A stretch of 64,000 nucleotides of DNA from Sequoia sempervirens. Its lineage: Eukaryota > Streptophyta > Pinopsida > Cupressales > Cupressaceae. The notes under the pieces were generated by a model. That model did not search any database. It was not told the origin of the DNA and saw only the letters and a program-made list of their open reading frames with translations. The translations under genes and the position numbers were made by a program. Below, piece by piece: positions 1-11,196 of this stretch. Where the stretch lies: the NCBI GenBank assembly GCA_007258455.2, contig VDFB02358134.1, forward strand, positions 215,807,565 to 215,871,564, in the 5' to 3' direction. How positions within the stretch are numbered: position 1 is the stretch's first letter; the number at the start of each line of letters is the position of its first letter.

Positions 1-243
1 TATATTCTTCACTTTTTTCATCATCAAAAAGAGGCCCAAGGTCAACAAAGAATGAAAAATCAGAAACATTACCAGCATAGTCATTTGTTCCACAATTTGA
101 CACATCACTTTGTTTGTATAAGAATATCTTTTCCTCACCATCAAGTAGATCTGAAAATACCTCCTCATCAAGCTTTCAACTGCAGCTGGAGGTATTATTT
201 GTTCACTGTCAAATGGACCCACATTATCCATTCCTTCTTCTTC

Positions 244-765
244 TCAATCACCAAAAGAACTGCAAGAGTCACCCTGTTGTAAATCAGAATCCACAAGTTC
301 CTCAAGATCTTCATTATTCTGGCATGATATACAATCCCCTTCCATTTCATTTTCTAATTCATCAACATGGCAAGTTTCAAGATCATTATAGTCATTCTCT
401 TCATATGTTGATGTACTCTCCTTATTTGAGCATGTTTCATCCTGATTTCCAGAAGGGTTGCTAGAATCCCTTGATTGCAGATCAAAATCCACAGGTCCAT
501 CCTCAAAATCTGAATACTCATTGGATCCCTCATAACACACACTGCTTTCCCTGTTACAATCTGTTATGCAAGAGAGATAACCTGTACCTTCATCTTCCTC
601 ATGCAAGCTATCACAGGAATCAACTTGACTTGCACATGTCAAATCTTCTATTGGATGCATTGTTTGATCAATTTCTCTATACTCATAAAAAATACGACTA
701 TTGGATTCAACATTGATAGTGTTCTCATACCTTATTCGCTCCATGGCATCAATGAATTTATTCAC
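244..765 (-). pseudogene. acidic Glu/Asp/Ser-rich segment of the element A polyprotein
   Basis: An open stretch of 173 codons rich in Asp, Glu, Ser and Asn, with several scattered Cys. Its first residues continue the second copy of the duplicated gag-like module, after an in-frame TAG just upstream. I recognise no enzyme domain. It probably lies in the gag or gag-protease linker of element A, inferred from position. The plus-strand open frames over the same bases are shadows. Confidence 0.45.
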
Positions 766-1690
766 TAGATCAAAGGTACACTAATTTTCTGGCCAATAAA
801 CAGATTCAGGCTCCCATGCTCTTACAAACTGCTCAACAAACATGGCCCTTGTAGGCCTACAATGAGAAGGTATTTGCATACAAATTTTTGTCATTATGTT
901 GTAAAGAGAAGACATATCTTCTCCTTCATACCTCCTTATGTTAAGAAATGCATCAAAGGGGTAAATTCCACATTCTGATTATGTGATGGAGTCCTGACTT
1001 TGAGTATGTACATACTCAGCTTCTTCTTCTTTGAATTGTTGATTTTGGCATACATATTGCTGCACGTTCTAATCAATTTCCCTGTCCTCATCAATGATGT
1101 CACAATTATCTTCATATCTTTTTTGTATACAATGTCAGTCCATTCATCTAGTTGATCAAAACAAAATGGTATGCACGACTCAGGCCAATAAATTGGGTTT
1201 GGCTCATACACTTTCATGAACTGCCGAATGATCTCTAATTTACTAGGTGGGAAATTCCTGCAAATATCCAACATTCTGTGGAGCAAAGAGTGCCCAAATT
1301 ATCCTCTATATCTCCTTATGTCAAGAAAGGCATCCAAAAGATTCTTGAAATATTTATCATCTCTGGACTGTTGGTTCTGATACGTATCTTGTTGCATATT
1401 CTGACTGACATGTCCAAAAGGGCTAGAGTTGTGTTGCATTTGACATTGATCACATTGACAATCTTGATAACTTGCCAATCTTTGTCTAGGATGGACTGGA
1501 TAAGCATTTACTTCCTTTGATGGTTGCGATGAATAAATATTCTGCTGTGCATGAAGTGCATCACCTCCATTGTGAAAATTTCCAATTGTATTACTAGGTA
1601 TTTGAGGAATCCAATGCCTGCTTGCATTTTTTTATTCATTCGTTCCATATATAAATTCCATTCTTCATCAAACTTTTTCAGAGTCGCCAC
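766..1690 (-). pseudogene. gag-like region with a tandemly duplicated module
   Basis: Two modules of about 130 codons follow one another, one at about 1345-1000 and one at about 960-740 (minus strand). Each has the same order of short motifs: DAFL-x-IRRY, a Cys-containing helix, a Pro-Ser stretch, then EP...YWPE. A further open frame (1508-1690) precedes them and should be the N-terminal part. The region follows the PBS directly, where gag is expected. I cannot assign it to a named gag family. In-frame stops separate the pieces, for example a TAG within the first module and one right after YWPEN in the second. Confidence 0.5.
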
Positions 1691-1825
1691 CTACTTTTCC
1701 AAAAGTAGGAAAATGATTATTTCTAATCTTTTCCCAGCATAATCACCCTTTCTGAAACTTCTCAAATTACAACTTTTTCTTCAATGACTCTATATGATGA
1801 TCTTCAACTAATTTTTTTGATGTAA

Positions 1826-1843
1826 TCCCCAATGGAGTCGCCA
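1826..1843 (-). other. primer-binding site of element A
   Basis: On the minus strand the bases read TGGCGACTCCATTGGGGA, starting 3 bp inside the LTR end (CTAACA). A TGGCGACTC-type PBS is used by some Tat/Ogre-like gypsy elements. Element D has a diverged version at 47189-47207. Confidence 0.6.
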
Positions 1844-1846
1844 ATT

Positions 1847-3745
1847 TGTTAGCTCTCAAAAATGCAGGCAGGATGCCTCAAAAGGCTGCCAATCTCTTGA
1901 TACATTTCAGGTTAACAGACAAGGTCAAATGGATTTAACCTTCTACTCTTTAGGTGCTGCTAGACCTAGGCGGGTGTACCTATCTGAATGAAGCAGACTT
2001 GACTTATGATTATCCTTCTTGCAATGATTTGTTCACAATGGCCGATGGAAGTGAACAAATGAAATCAAACTTGGTACAAATAGCAATAGCAATCTTCTAA
2101 TCTAAATCCTAAAGTGTTCAATTAATAGATGTAAAGAAATTGAATGAATTCAAATGATGAAGTGCAAAGACTAGTGCCTTGTTGGGTATGCGGAGTCAAA
2201 TGAAACAGAAGTGGACAACTTATTCTAGTAGAAACTCAAATTGCTGGCATATATTTTGTTTATAACTTGTATAAACATGCAAGATTATGACTACTAAGCT
2301 CTACTTTAATAATCCAGATGAATCTCCCTGATTACTATGATCAACCAAAAGGATTTAATCTCTCCTTGAGAGAACCAGTTAATTAATCACACAGATACAA
2401 CAAATGTGCACTGATAAACTGAAAATAAGCTTGTTATACCAATTTAAACAACCAGAAAGAATCAACTTGGAGACAACTTAGCAATACTTTCCAATAAACT
2501 CAACAGACAATTGACACCAGAGATAAACTACTACACCAATTGATTTTCATTGAAATCGCCATTTGAAAACATGCATCATAGTCTCTGATATGAGAACCTT
2601 ATTCTACTGTATCCATTCCTAGTCTACCTACTCCCTGTATTCCAAAATCTCATCTTTCAATCACAATCGGGAATGATTATTTATACATATGCATCTGAAC
2701 AGACACATCGCTTCATATTCCAATGTCGGAAAGCAATTGCATTCAGGCATTCACATGTCAGCCAAAATTATTTGAGTTTCGTTAATCATTCGCTGAGACA
2801 TCCCTGTAAGTATGCCGAAGGCAATAATAACACTATCAGTCGCCCCTTAGTTCTCTATGTTTTGCCGTAAGATTTTGATATCGGGGAGACCTCTCAAAAA
2901 TCATATTATGTTTCACCAAAAGCCTCCGTGATCAAACTTGTCACCGTGACTTATCGCTCTCGGGGAGATATCACATCAGCCAAATCTTTGTCTCAACGAA
3001 ACAGCCCAAGCTCATATTAGGTTTCCAAGACAACATCAATCTCACACTGATAGAAATCCTTTTGTGTAATGTCAGCAAGACCGAAGGTCACTCGCTAAGA
3101 CCTCACACCGATATCACTCAGTCTGGCCGAAGGGAATCTTCATACACCGTTCGGTGAGACACCTCTCGATAACCTTTTGATAAAAACCTTATGTCGGCAA
3201 GACCCAACAAAGTTGTTGAGACATCACTTTGAATATCACCAACTCCTACCAAAATAACCTTTTGTACAAGTCAGTGAGACACCACGGAATCGTTATGACA
3301 TTTCACCGAAGCAGTTAACTCTTGCCGATAAGACAATCCTTCCACCACCGGTTGGTGAGACAATAAGGTCGCCAAGACCCTATCCTGAATATCATGAATC
3401 ATGCCGATATGTTCCGTCTGTGTTGCCGAGATCTTAGAGAAGTCTTGCTGAGATCCGCCGGTGAATGAAATTGAATCACCAAGATATCAAAAACGTCTTG
3501 CCGAGAGGCAACACAGACGTTTTACAAGCAGAAAAACATTAAGGGTCGGGGAAACCATAACTATCTCACGCCGATAGGAACTACAATATGAAAAATGCTT
3601 AACCCGATGGAAACAATGAGACCACATGGCAAGAAATGGGTAGAATGTTATGAAGACAGATCCATGTGTTTATGATGAGGACCCATATGGAAACTTAGGG
3701 TTATGGAAAACTAGTGAAAATATTCAGAAATTTATAGTTCCAACA
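1847..3745 (-). repeat. 5' LTR of element A (1.9 kb)
   Basis: The plus strand starts TGTTAGCTCTC next to the PBS and ends CCAACA at 3745, giving TG...CA ends. About 100 bp in is a block resembling 'ctctttaggtgctgctagacctaggcggg'-type text shared with loci at about 6340, 27475 and 47320. Unlike the LTRs of element D it holds no long coding-like block. Bases 2860-3560 carry many copies of a degenerate CGNNNAGAC motif. I could not test target-site duplication, because the other end lies outside the window. Confidence 0.6.
2860..3560. repeat. cluster of degenerate CGNNNAGAC motifs in LTR A
   Basis: Many copies of short words such as CGGGGAGAC, CGGTGAGAC, CGGCAAGAC, CCGATAAGAC and TTGTTGAGAC occur at irregular spacing. 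Similar words fill the corresponding end of both LTRs of element D. This is not a perfect tandem repeat; it is a region of repeated 9-12 bp words on both strands. Confidence 0.5.
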
Positions 3746-3908
3746 GATAGAAATTATCAAATTTGTAGGATAATTATTTACATTTTCTAAAGCATTACAT
3801 AAATTGGGTAAATTAATTAGTTTTCATTTTGGTAAAAATTCAAAACCCTAGGTTGTTACAGTGCATTGCAAAACTTAAAATAACTTTGATTTGGAGTTAT
3901 AAAAATTA
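3746..3908. other. no gene seen between element A and the copia fragment
   Basis: AT-rich spacer between the end of LTR A and the first recognisable copia codons. No ORF, RNA gene or clear repeat was seen. Confidence 0.5.
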
Positions 3909-4440
3909 TATGTAAAAACAACCTTCCTACATGTCGATCTCTCAAAGGATATTTATATGCAGCAACCAAAAGGTTTTGAGGAAAGAGACAAGAATAATCT
4001 TATTTGTGTGTTGAAAAAATCATTGTATGGTTTGAAAGAAGCACTAAGGTGTTGGTACAAGTATTTTTATTCCTTCATGATGAGTTTGGGTTTTAGTAGA
4101 TGTGAGACTAATCATTGTGCCTACTTTCAAAGGTATGGTGATGAAATATTATTATTTTACTTTTTTATGTTGATGATATGTTGGTAGTAGGTCCCACATG
4201 TATAAAATAATCCATTTGAAAGCTCAAATTGCTACAGAGTTTAAGATGGACTTATGCAGTGCAAATTAGATTCTTGGTATGAAGATACACAAAGATAAAA
4301 ATAATAGGAAAATATGGCTGTCACAAAAAACTTACATGGAGAAGGTTCTACAACACTTCAATATGAAGAATGCATGACTGGTTAGTACTCCATTTCATAT
4401 TCATATTAAATTGTCTTCAAAATAGTTCCCTAGCACAAAA
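3909..4440 (+). pseudogene. copia reverse transcriptase fragment
   Basis: RNA-dependent DNA polymerase of a copia element, C-terminal half. Visible family motifs are VKTTFLH near the start, IYMQQPKGF (from 3948), then LKKSLYGLKEALRCWY, which matches the conserved 'KSLYGLKQAPR' region. The catalytic YVDD is encoded at about 4164-4175 but in a different frame from the preceding block, so a frameshift precedes it. The first open segment is 3957-4187. Not functional. Confidence 0.85.
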
Positions 4441-4479
4441 GCAAGAAGATACAAATGTATCGTGTACCATAATCATCGG

Positions 4480-5122
4480 TAGTTGGTAGTCTCGTGTTTT
4501 TCATGGTGTACATTAGACCAGACATTGCACACACAATGGGAGTAGTCAATAATTACATGGAAAATCCAAGTATTAAGCATTGTATGGTTGTGAAGTGGAT
4601 TCTCAAGTATTTGATGGGAACTTTTGATGCTCTTGTTTGTTACAATGAGAGTATTCTTCAAGTTAAAGGGTATGTGGATGTAGATTTTGGTGGAGATAGA
4701 GATAAGACGAAGTCCACTACATGTTACATTTTCTCCTTAGCTAGAGGTGCAATTAGTTGAGTATCAAAGTTGAAAATAGTGGTGGTATTGTCTAATATTG
4801 AAGTTGAATATATGACAAAACAGGCTAGCAAGGAGGCAATTTGGCTTCATATACTTTTGGGTGAATTGTAGGTAAAGTAGGGAAATATGGTGTTACATTG
4901 TGATAGCCAAAGTGATTTACATTTAGCACAAAACTCAACATATCACGCTAGAACAAGGCATATTGATATTCAATATCAATTTGTACATGAGGTGGTGGAA
5001 GGAGGACAAATATCTTTGAACAAGATAAACATGTTTTTAAACCCAATAGATATTTTGATGAAGCCCACTGATAGAGAGAAGTTTATTTGGTGCAAAAATT
5101 CTCTAGGATTGTATACTACTTG
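4480..5122 (+). pseudogene. copia RNase H domain
   Basis: C-terminal RNase H of the copia pol. The open pieces at 4494-4760 and 4887-5123 contain RPDIAH, the 'W..RYL.GT' region (KWILKYLMGTFDAL), DVDFGGD followed by KSTTCYIF, and the late motifs CDSQSDLHLAQN and ARTRHIDIQYQFV. These are the standard copia RNase H landmarks in the right order. A TGA (after ARGAIS) and other stops break the frame. It ends about 70 bp before the PPT. Confidence 0.85.
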
Positions 5123-5190
5123 ATGATTAGTAGCATTGGAATTCGTCTTTTAGTATGAGGGTTTATTCACAAGAGAGGAATTTAACTTCA

Positions 5191-5199
5191 AGTGGGAGA
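5191..5199 (+). other. copia polypurine tract
   Basis: AGTGGGAGA lies 1 bp before the TGTTGG start of the LTR. This is the usual copia arrangement for priming plus-strand DNA synthesis. Confidence 0.8.
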
Positions 5200-5200
5200 T

Positions 5201-5561
5201 TGTTGGAATAAGAAGTCAAATTTATTTTTATTCTAGTAGTGATGAATACTTGACATTGAGTACCTGGGTAATTTTGATAAATGTTTGACGTAGTTGCATA
5301 ATTCACACTTTTTTATTTTTGAAAAGTCTTGTTCATTAAGGAATCTAAAACTCATATTTCTTATACTCTTTTGAAGTCATGTTTTTTGTTACTTTGAATA
5401 TTGTTGTAATTGCAAATTTCTTGAGAATAAAAATATGAGAGATCTTTTCCTGTGGTTTTTTCTTGGTATAGTTTTACCAGTTTCTCCATGTAAATACTGT
5501 GTTAATTTGTGTTGTGCTTATTGTTTTTCTCTATCTATTCTGCACTGTAAATTTTCTTACA
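5201..5561 (+). repeat. copia 3' LTR (about 360 bp)
   Basis: It starts TGTTGGAATAAG right after the PPT. The end is placed at the TTACA at 5557-5561, which gives TG...CA ends, but no second LTR is present to confirm it. The end is therefore approximate. Confidence 0.6.
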
Positions 5562-6300
5562 GTAGGGACATAGAAGGTATTTTGACTATTAATGGGAAGG
5601 GATATGGAGTATATATGGGTAGTGATGAAGGGTACCCCCCTTACAATCTAAAACTAACAAAAACAATAGAGAATTGCACAAAAAAATGCAAGAAGGAAGC
5701 AAATATTTTCTATTATCACTGAAATGAAAATGAAATTAAAAAATTACAACTACCATCACATGGGATTTCTGATTACATAAATCTGCAAATCTACAAATCA
5801 AAGCCACAATATACTCAGTTCGAACTCCCATCTGTAACCCCCATTCACATCCCTTATTTGGAATGTGTAACCACCCTAGAATCCTCTGGAAAGTGTAATC
5901 CCCACAAGAAAAAAAATCAAAATTTTATTATATTTGGTAGTGCAACTTTGCGAGGACATAACTTTCGATCTGATTGTTGGATTTTAAATTATAATACCTT
6001 TTCATAAAGCTCTTGAGAAGGAACTTGGTCACAAAGTAGTACTTGAAGGTAGATTACTTTGATTTTCTTCCAATTTTCAGGCCCATTCGAATCCTCTAAG
6101 GGCATCAAATTTGATTTCAAATATTTTAACAAAATTTTTGGGAAATTAAAATTTTAATCTCACAAATGAAAAATGATATTGAAGTGATTTTTTCACCATT
6201 GGCTTCAGTTTTGTTGGTTTTTTTTAACGATCCAAGCTAATCTTCAAAGAAGCCTGTGGATTTTCCATATCTAATTCTTGGAAACCCTAAAGGGATTGAC
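5562..6300. other. no gene recognised
   Basis: Unassigned AT-rich sequence between the copia LTR and the first text recognisable as long-LTR family (about 6300). No supported ORF or RNA gene. Confidence 0.4.
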
Positions 6301-8570
6301 CAATGAATGAGTGAAAGAAACAATGATTTCCTCCTATAATTTAGGCTCTGCAAAACCTAGGAGGGTGATCCCACAATGTACCTATGAATTTATGCACCTA
6401 TTAACCAAGCACATTGTAAATAACAGATACATTCTTAGAACTTAAGCTCAATAGATGAAATCTTTCAAGAATTTGGAAAATTCTTTACACATCTAACATC
6501 TAGAGTAGATAATGATTAGTTCACCATGAAACATTTAACAATTACAATTCAACGAAAAAATTTGATTATGAATTTATATTGGTGATGAATGATCAAAGAA
6601 ATTGCACACAAATAAAAAACCCAGATCAATGCCTTAACCTAGGAAACATAGTCAATTTTCATACACATTTAATTGGATAGCAGTTTAATAATTAGCATCA
6701 TAAAGCTTTTACAATACTGCATTACAACATCATACCATTGTATCCTAAACCAAAACTTCTTATATAGACCCCGATACTCAAATTACATGAACCTATAGCT
6801 TCATCCAAGCAATTTAATTAATTCTTTGAATTAAAACAAAGGTAAAAGCCATTCATCATTGGAACATAATGAAGATCAACAAAACAACCCTTGATCATTT
6901 TATTAATAACTCATATAATGAATACACCAGGAGATAAATGGATTTGAATATGTACCATCTTCTATATTCAATTGCTAGTATTGTTATCAAAATTACAATT
7001 GCATATCAATAAACTCAAAAACCTAAGACAAGACTCAAGACCATTCTTTGTATTTTCTATTACAAAATTCCTCTATGATCAATCAACAACCTGTACATTT
7101 GTCCATGAATTCCTTCTTACAGAAATGGAGGAGAAAACAAGCTTCAGGCCAGAATGCACACATGTCATCATCTCATTTGACCGATACAAAATATTCCCCA
7201 ATGTGGTTACATTTACAACTCAAAGGAGGGAAAATATCACATGGGACAAAAATCATTTGCATTTTCTGATGAAGATTTGTCCCGCCTTCCAAAAGGAATC
7301 ATTTAGTTGTTACATCATTTTATCCACATGCTCCCAAAATTATATCCACACACACCAAGCCTTGAAGAAGAAAAACATAAAGTGAAGAAAGAGAAAGAAG
7401 ACAAAGTACCTCCATGTTTGTAATCCTTGTCATCAATTTCAAATTGGGGAGAATACAATATTTTTACATTGATGTATCTAAGGCCTAATTTTTATTAGTT
7501 CCAGGCCATGTATTACATTATCCTTATTGTAATTCCCATTTTGTAGACCTATAACCAAAATTACACTCACCACCCCATCACAACAACAACCTAATCATCC
7601 AGGACATCAAGATATTTGTCTTTCCAAAGTTGAAAATCCTCCTGAAAAGGCCAATCAAACTCAATAACTTTGTTAGCTTTTAGTCTATAAGGATCATACT
7701 TGATTACCACTTGGTTAGCCTCCTTGTCAAATTCCTCCAGAAAGATCTTTATGTGAGTGAGCATATCCATACTCCTCTTTAATATCTCTATATTAGCTCC
7801 CTCACAAATCAAGGCTGCCTGAGTAGCAATCAATTTACTTACTTGGTCTTTCCAATCCTGCAAGGGTTTGACTTCACCATTTTCATTTAGAATTTTTGGG
7901 AGAAAACTAAAATTCAATTCATCGAACTTCCTCACTAGCTCTCTGATCTTTGCCTCCAATGGTTCAATTTCCCTTGGAACTCCTAAATTCCATTCACAAG
8001 TCTAAGAGTAGGTTGGATATTGACTGACTTGTTTATGTTATGCTTAGATCCCATGGCCATAAGCCTTAAATCCTAGAGTCTAGGAATCCATTTTTCCATA
8101 AGTGGGATAGCTACTTACTTCTCCCTATAAAAAAATTTCACTACATCAAACATCGAAGAGTAATTAGCATGGATACTAATCAATATTTTATCAATTCCCT
8201 TGTTCAAATGCTCAAGTACTACTATTACAATATTGAGATTGCTCATATGGATTAATTCATCTTGTTGTTTATTCATCTCCTCATAGTCCTTTATCTTTTC
8301 CACCAGGTCCTCCATACTGACCTCCTCTATTTGAGGTGCACTTGAAGTACTATGTCCTTCCACTGATATTGGAACATTTCTTAAATTATATGGCACAATT
8401 GCCAATGAAACTTTTGGTGAGGGAATAGAGGCAGATGGAACATGCTCTTGGGGTGAAGAAGGAGAAGCAGATTCTATTTTCATTGGCACATTGGTTTGCA
8501 TATTCTGATTTGTTCCTTCAGTAGTGCCATTTTTGTTTGCAGTTGTGATATAAGAGGGATTCGTTGCACA
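6300..8570 (-). mobile_element. fragment B of the long-LTR gypsy family
   Basis: At about 6300-6390 the text 'cctcctataatttaggctctgc...acctaggagggt' resembles the start of LTRs A and D. The following ~1.2 kb is noncoding, then minus-strand coding-like sequence lies at 7591-8510, the same layout as in the D LTRs. No PBS or second LTR was found, so this is probably a fragment of an LTR with its internal ORF. The left boundary may be near 6205; it is uncertain. Confidence 0.4.
7591..8510 (-). pseudogene. decayed ORF of the LTR-resident type (fragment B)
   Basis: Two open pieces, 8115-8501 and 7591-7959 on the minus strand, are separated by a short broken stretch. The upstream piece has a Ser/Pro-rich start and then a charged helical segment. 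The downstream piece is charged and likely coiled-coil, with a WKD motif like the one in the C-terminal part of the ORFs in the D LTRs. I recognise no enzyme domain. Position and style suggest a diverged relative of the D LTR ORF; this is a by-eye similarity. Confidence 0.4.
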
Positions 8571-9030
8571 TGGGTCTCTCTATTCTCAAGAGATCACCAG
8601 TGAACGAACTTCCCTTAAATACCTCAACATAAGCAGATTGACAAAGCAATAAAGAAGTATACCCAAGTTATGTTTTTGAGAAAACTACTTCAGATCCTAA
8701 GAGTTTGAAACTCTGAGATTTATGCCTCAGATGAGTGAGCTCTCAGTCAAAAGAAAACAATGTAGGTTCAGGATGCTAGCGCGACATTATGTCGTCTAAA
8801 AGACGCATTTGCGTCCTAAGCAGTAGAGAGCTCAGGAGCTCAAGCAAGCGGAACTAAGTTTCACTTTTGGGCTCAGGTATAGGATGTATTGAACGAAATA
8901 AACAAACAAGAAGATAGAAGCTATAACAAACACAAGGGGAATTGGAGAAAACTTACCTTTTACTAGAAATTCAGGTCTTCACTTCAAGCTCAAGTTTGTA
9001 ACCTACACATAGAAGAGCGAGGGGAAAAGG
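8571..9030. other. unassigned spacer with two small GC-rich hairpins
   Basis: No ORF is supported. At 8782-8794 (CGACA-TTA-TGTCG) and 8802-8815 (GACGC-ATTT-GCGTC) two small perfect stem-loops sit side by side in an otherwise AT-rich stretch. Their role is unknown. Confidence 0.4.
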
Positions 9031-10247
9031 TGTTGGAAAAACAAGGAAAAACAACAGAGATGGGAGGTGAATCAGTTGTCACATAATATTAAACTTTTCA
9101 GACTTTACAAAACTTAATCTCAAATTTGATGAATCAACAATAAACCATAAACAATCAACACATCAAAATCATAGAGAACACCGAGATTTTTTACGTGGAA
9201 ACCCCGTTAGGGGAAAAACCACGGTGGATGTTAGTCCACAATATTATACCCTGTTAAAAGTATAATGAGAATAATAATGGGAATGCACATGCATTCAGGC
9301 ACACTGCCTAGAGCTCACTGCTCAGATACAAGAGGGCTCACTTCCCAACAATGCACAATAATTTGGATTAGATCCACAGGGTGTGAACTGAGAAAATAGC
9401 TTCTACACAAGCCTAATTACAGTTCTAGTTAAGCATAGAAAACCTTCTTCTCACTCTACTCTGCAATCGAATGAATAGATCAATATTCATACACTTTCTC
9501 TTCTCTGGATTTTCTTCACTTCATACACACTAACTTCACTCGAACAACCACTCTTATATATCTGCAACATGAAATTACATCAACTTAGTCGGCCATAAAT
9601 ATAAAACATATTTACATTGTCGGCCCAAATTTACAAATAAATTTTAATGTGAATCAAACCCCACCGGCTAATATTATGATGAGACCCAAAACAATATCTT
9701 TGAGCATGCCAAACATTCAAATTTAAATCTTCAAGGATCTGCAACAAGTTACAACCATCATGTCGTCTAAGAACATGAAAACACAAATGCACATGAGAAA
9801 AATCTTCGACCATGAGCACACCGATCAATGCGGACGTACAACAAGGATAAAGAATGATCTAGAAGCATCCAAAAACAACAATAACTAATATAGAATCATC
9901 CACAATAACAAAATTACCAGAATCACATAAACTTCAATTAGGAACACTGATAGAACCCACAGAAATACTGTCAGAACATGACTGTTCATAGCACGATCAA
10001 ATCTTCACGTGGACCTCTAAAACTTATGGTAGATGAACTAGATACTCTCAATAATAAAACCTTTAGTCCACAACAACTGATCTTCAATGTATAGAACAAG
10101 ACACCTTCATGATCTTCACTATTCCACTGGTAACCTGCAACTCTTTAACAATTTTCTCAATATCCTGGACATATACAACCTTTAATACAATAATGCTAAT
10201 AGTGTTGAAATCAATGACAACCACATATCAGCAACACAACCACAACA
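9031..10247 (-). repeat. LTR of a Sirevirus-like copia element
   Basis: The plus strand begins TGTTGG at 9031 and ends CACAACA at 10247, so the minus-strand element has TGTTGTG...CCAACA ends (1217 bp). A block of polypurine tracts follows directly on the minus-strand upstream side (10258-10573), as expected for a 3' LTR. The strong hairpin at 9194-9223 lies inside. Sireviruses are known for multiple PPTs and conserved palindromes in noncoding parts, which is why I favour that group. No pol is visible to confirm it. Confidence 0.55.
9194..9223. repeat. CGTGG...CCCC/GGGG...CCACG hairpin in the LTR
   Basis: Arms CGTGG/CCACG and CCCC/GGGG are separated by short A-runs around a GTTA loop. A diverged copy of the same structure lies at 10770-10800. 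Its reuse in two LTR-like stretches suggests a functional or structural part of the LTR. Confidence 0.65.
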
Positions 10248-10257
10248 TCCAAAAATC

Positions 10258-10573
10258 TCCCCCTTTGGCATTGACGGCAACACATGATGTGAAAAATACC
10301 ATCAACATAGCTACACTTACTCCCCCTTTGGTTCTGACTCTTCTCCTCAATTGCTCTTCTTCCCCTAAAAAGATTTTTCACATTGCTCTTCTCCCCCTAA
10401 AGGACTTTTCACATTACTCTTCTCCCCCTAAAGGATTTTTCACATTGCTCTTCTCCCCCAAAAGGATTTTTCACATTGCTCTTCTCCCCCTTTGAAATCA
10501 ATGGAAAAGACAAGCATTATCTTCCCATATACAAGCTCTGAACCACATATCTGCACATCTGACTACTCCCCCT
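10258..10573 (-). repeat. multiple polypurine-tract block
   Basis: On the minus strand AGGGGGAGA-type tracts recur at about 10258, 10321, 10361, 10391, 10421, 10453, 10484 and 10566. Five of them lie in a tandem array with a unit of about 31 bp (10361-10494) whose spacer reads 'agcaatgtgaaaaatcc'. Repeated PPTs before the 3' LTR are a known Sirevirus trait. The plus-strand open frame at 10109-10495 is an artefact of this repeat. Confidence 0.7.
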
Positions 10574-10679
10574 GAGTAGCAACCACGAAAACATCAATCT
10601 AGATCTGTAAGGAAAGCTAGATGTGGAAGCAACTCTCCTAATGTCAAAACCTCAGGGAAGAATGTAGAGACACTTTAAT

Positions 10680-10853
10680 TTTTTTTTCAATTACAGTCCA
10701 TTTAAGATGCACATGAAAGAGATAACAGAAATAGAGAAATAGACAAACACATATGAACACCAGATATACGTGGGAAAACCCTTATGGGAGAAAAACCCAC
10801 CACACCAAGAGAAGTCACTTTGTATTACAGTAATAAAGATTACAAATAGAGTT
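10680..10853 (-). repeat. second LTR-like fragment, cut by the assembly gap
   Basis: The text around the hairpin at 10770-10800 (GTGGG-aaaa-CCC-ttat-GGG-agaaaaa-CCCAC) resembles 9160-9230 in the first LTR, including 'gaacacc' upstream. It is probably part of a related LTR that continues into the N gap. Limits are uncertain. Confidence 0.4.
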
Positions 10854-10953
10854 NNNNNNNNNNNNNNNNNNNNNNNNNNNNNNNNNNNNNNNNNNNNNNN
10901 NNNNNNNNNNNNNNNNNNNNNNNNNNNNNNNNNNNNNNNNNNNNNNNNNNNNN
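10854..10953. other. assembly gap (100 N)
   Basis: Exactly 100 N, the usual placeholder for a gap of unknown size. Features on either side cannot be assumed contiguous. Confidence 0.99.
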
Positions 10954-11196
10954 TTGAAATGTATGAAACCCCATAACTTTTACTAAGAAGGAATTTTTAA
11001 AAGGTTCAAAAAGCAACCCAACCTAATTTTTCATTCTCTATCCATGGGTGCAAAAAATTTACATATGACATTGAAAATTTACTTCAAAATCCATGACAAG
11101 TGGCTTTCTTCGAAACCCTCAAGATTCCTTAAACCACTTCCTTCATCAAATCAAATTTGGATTTAACCCCAAAATAACCTCCCAAGAAGAGAAAAA

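Larger units (their letters stand above)
1..3745 (-). mobile_element. Ty3/gypsy element A, minus strand, cut by window edge
   Basis: Read on the minus strand, this is the 5' part of a gypsy-type element: an LTR (1847-3745), a PBS just inside it, then gag-like coding that runs off the left edge at base 1. The LTR termini (TGTTAG and CCAACA on the plus strand) and the PBS type match those of the giant element D at 27372-52925, so A and D probably belong to the same broad lineage. No protease, RT or integrase is inside the window. Stops interrupt the coding part, so it is dead or non-autonomous. Confidence 0.65.
3909..5561 (+). mobile_element. 5'-truncated Ty1/copia retrotransposon
   Basis: A plus-strand copia remnant starting within the RT and running through RNase H, a polypurine tract (PPT) and a 3' LTR. 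Gag, protease, integrase and the first part of the RT are missing. The order RT, RNase H, PPT, LTR at the 3' end is diagnostic of copia. The left break near 3900 is abrupt, with no LTR or PBS there. Confidence 0.85.

Noticed and set aside
10109..10495. 128-codon plus-strand ORF
   Set aside because: Produced by the 31-bp tandem polypurine repeat read on the wrong strand.
10770..10976. Open frame running across the N gap
   Set aside because: It is open only because N codons are read through; the flanks are LTR-like DNA.
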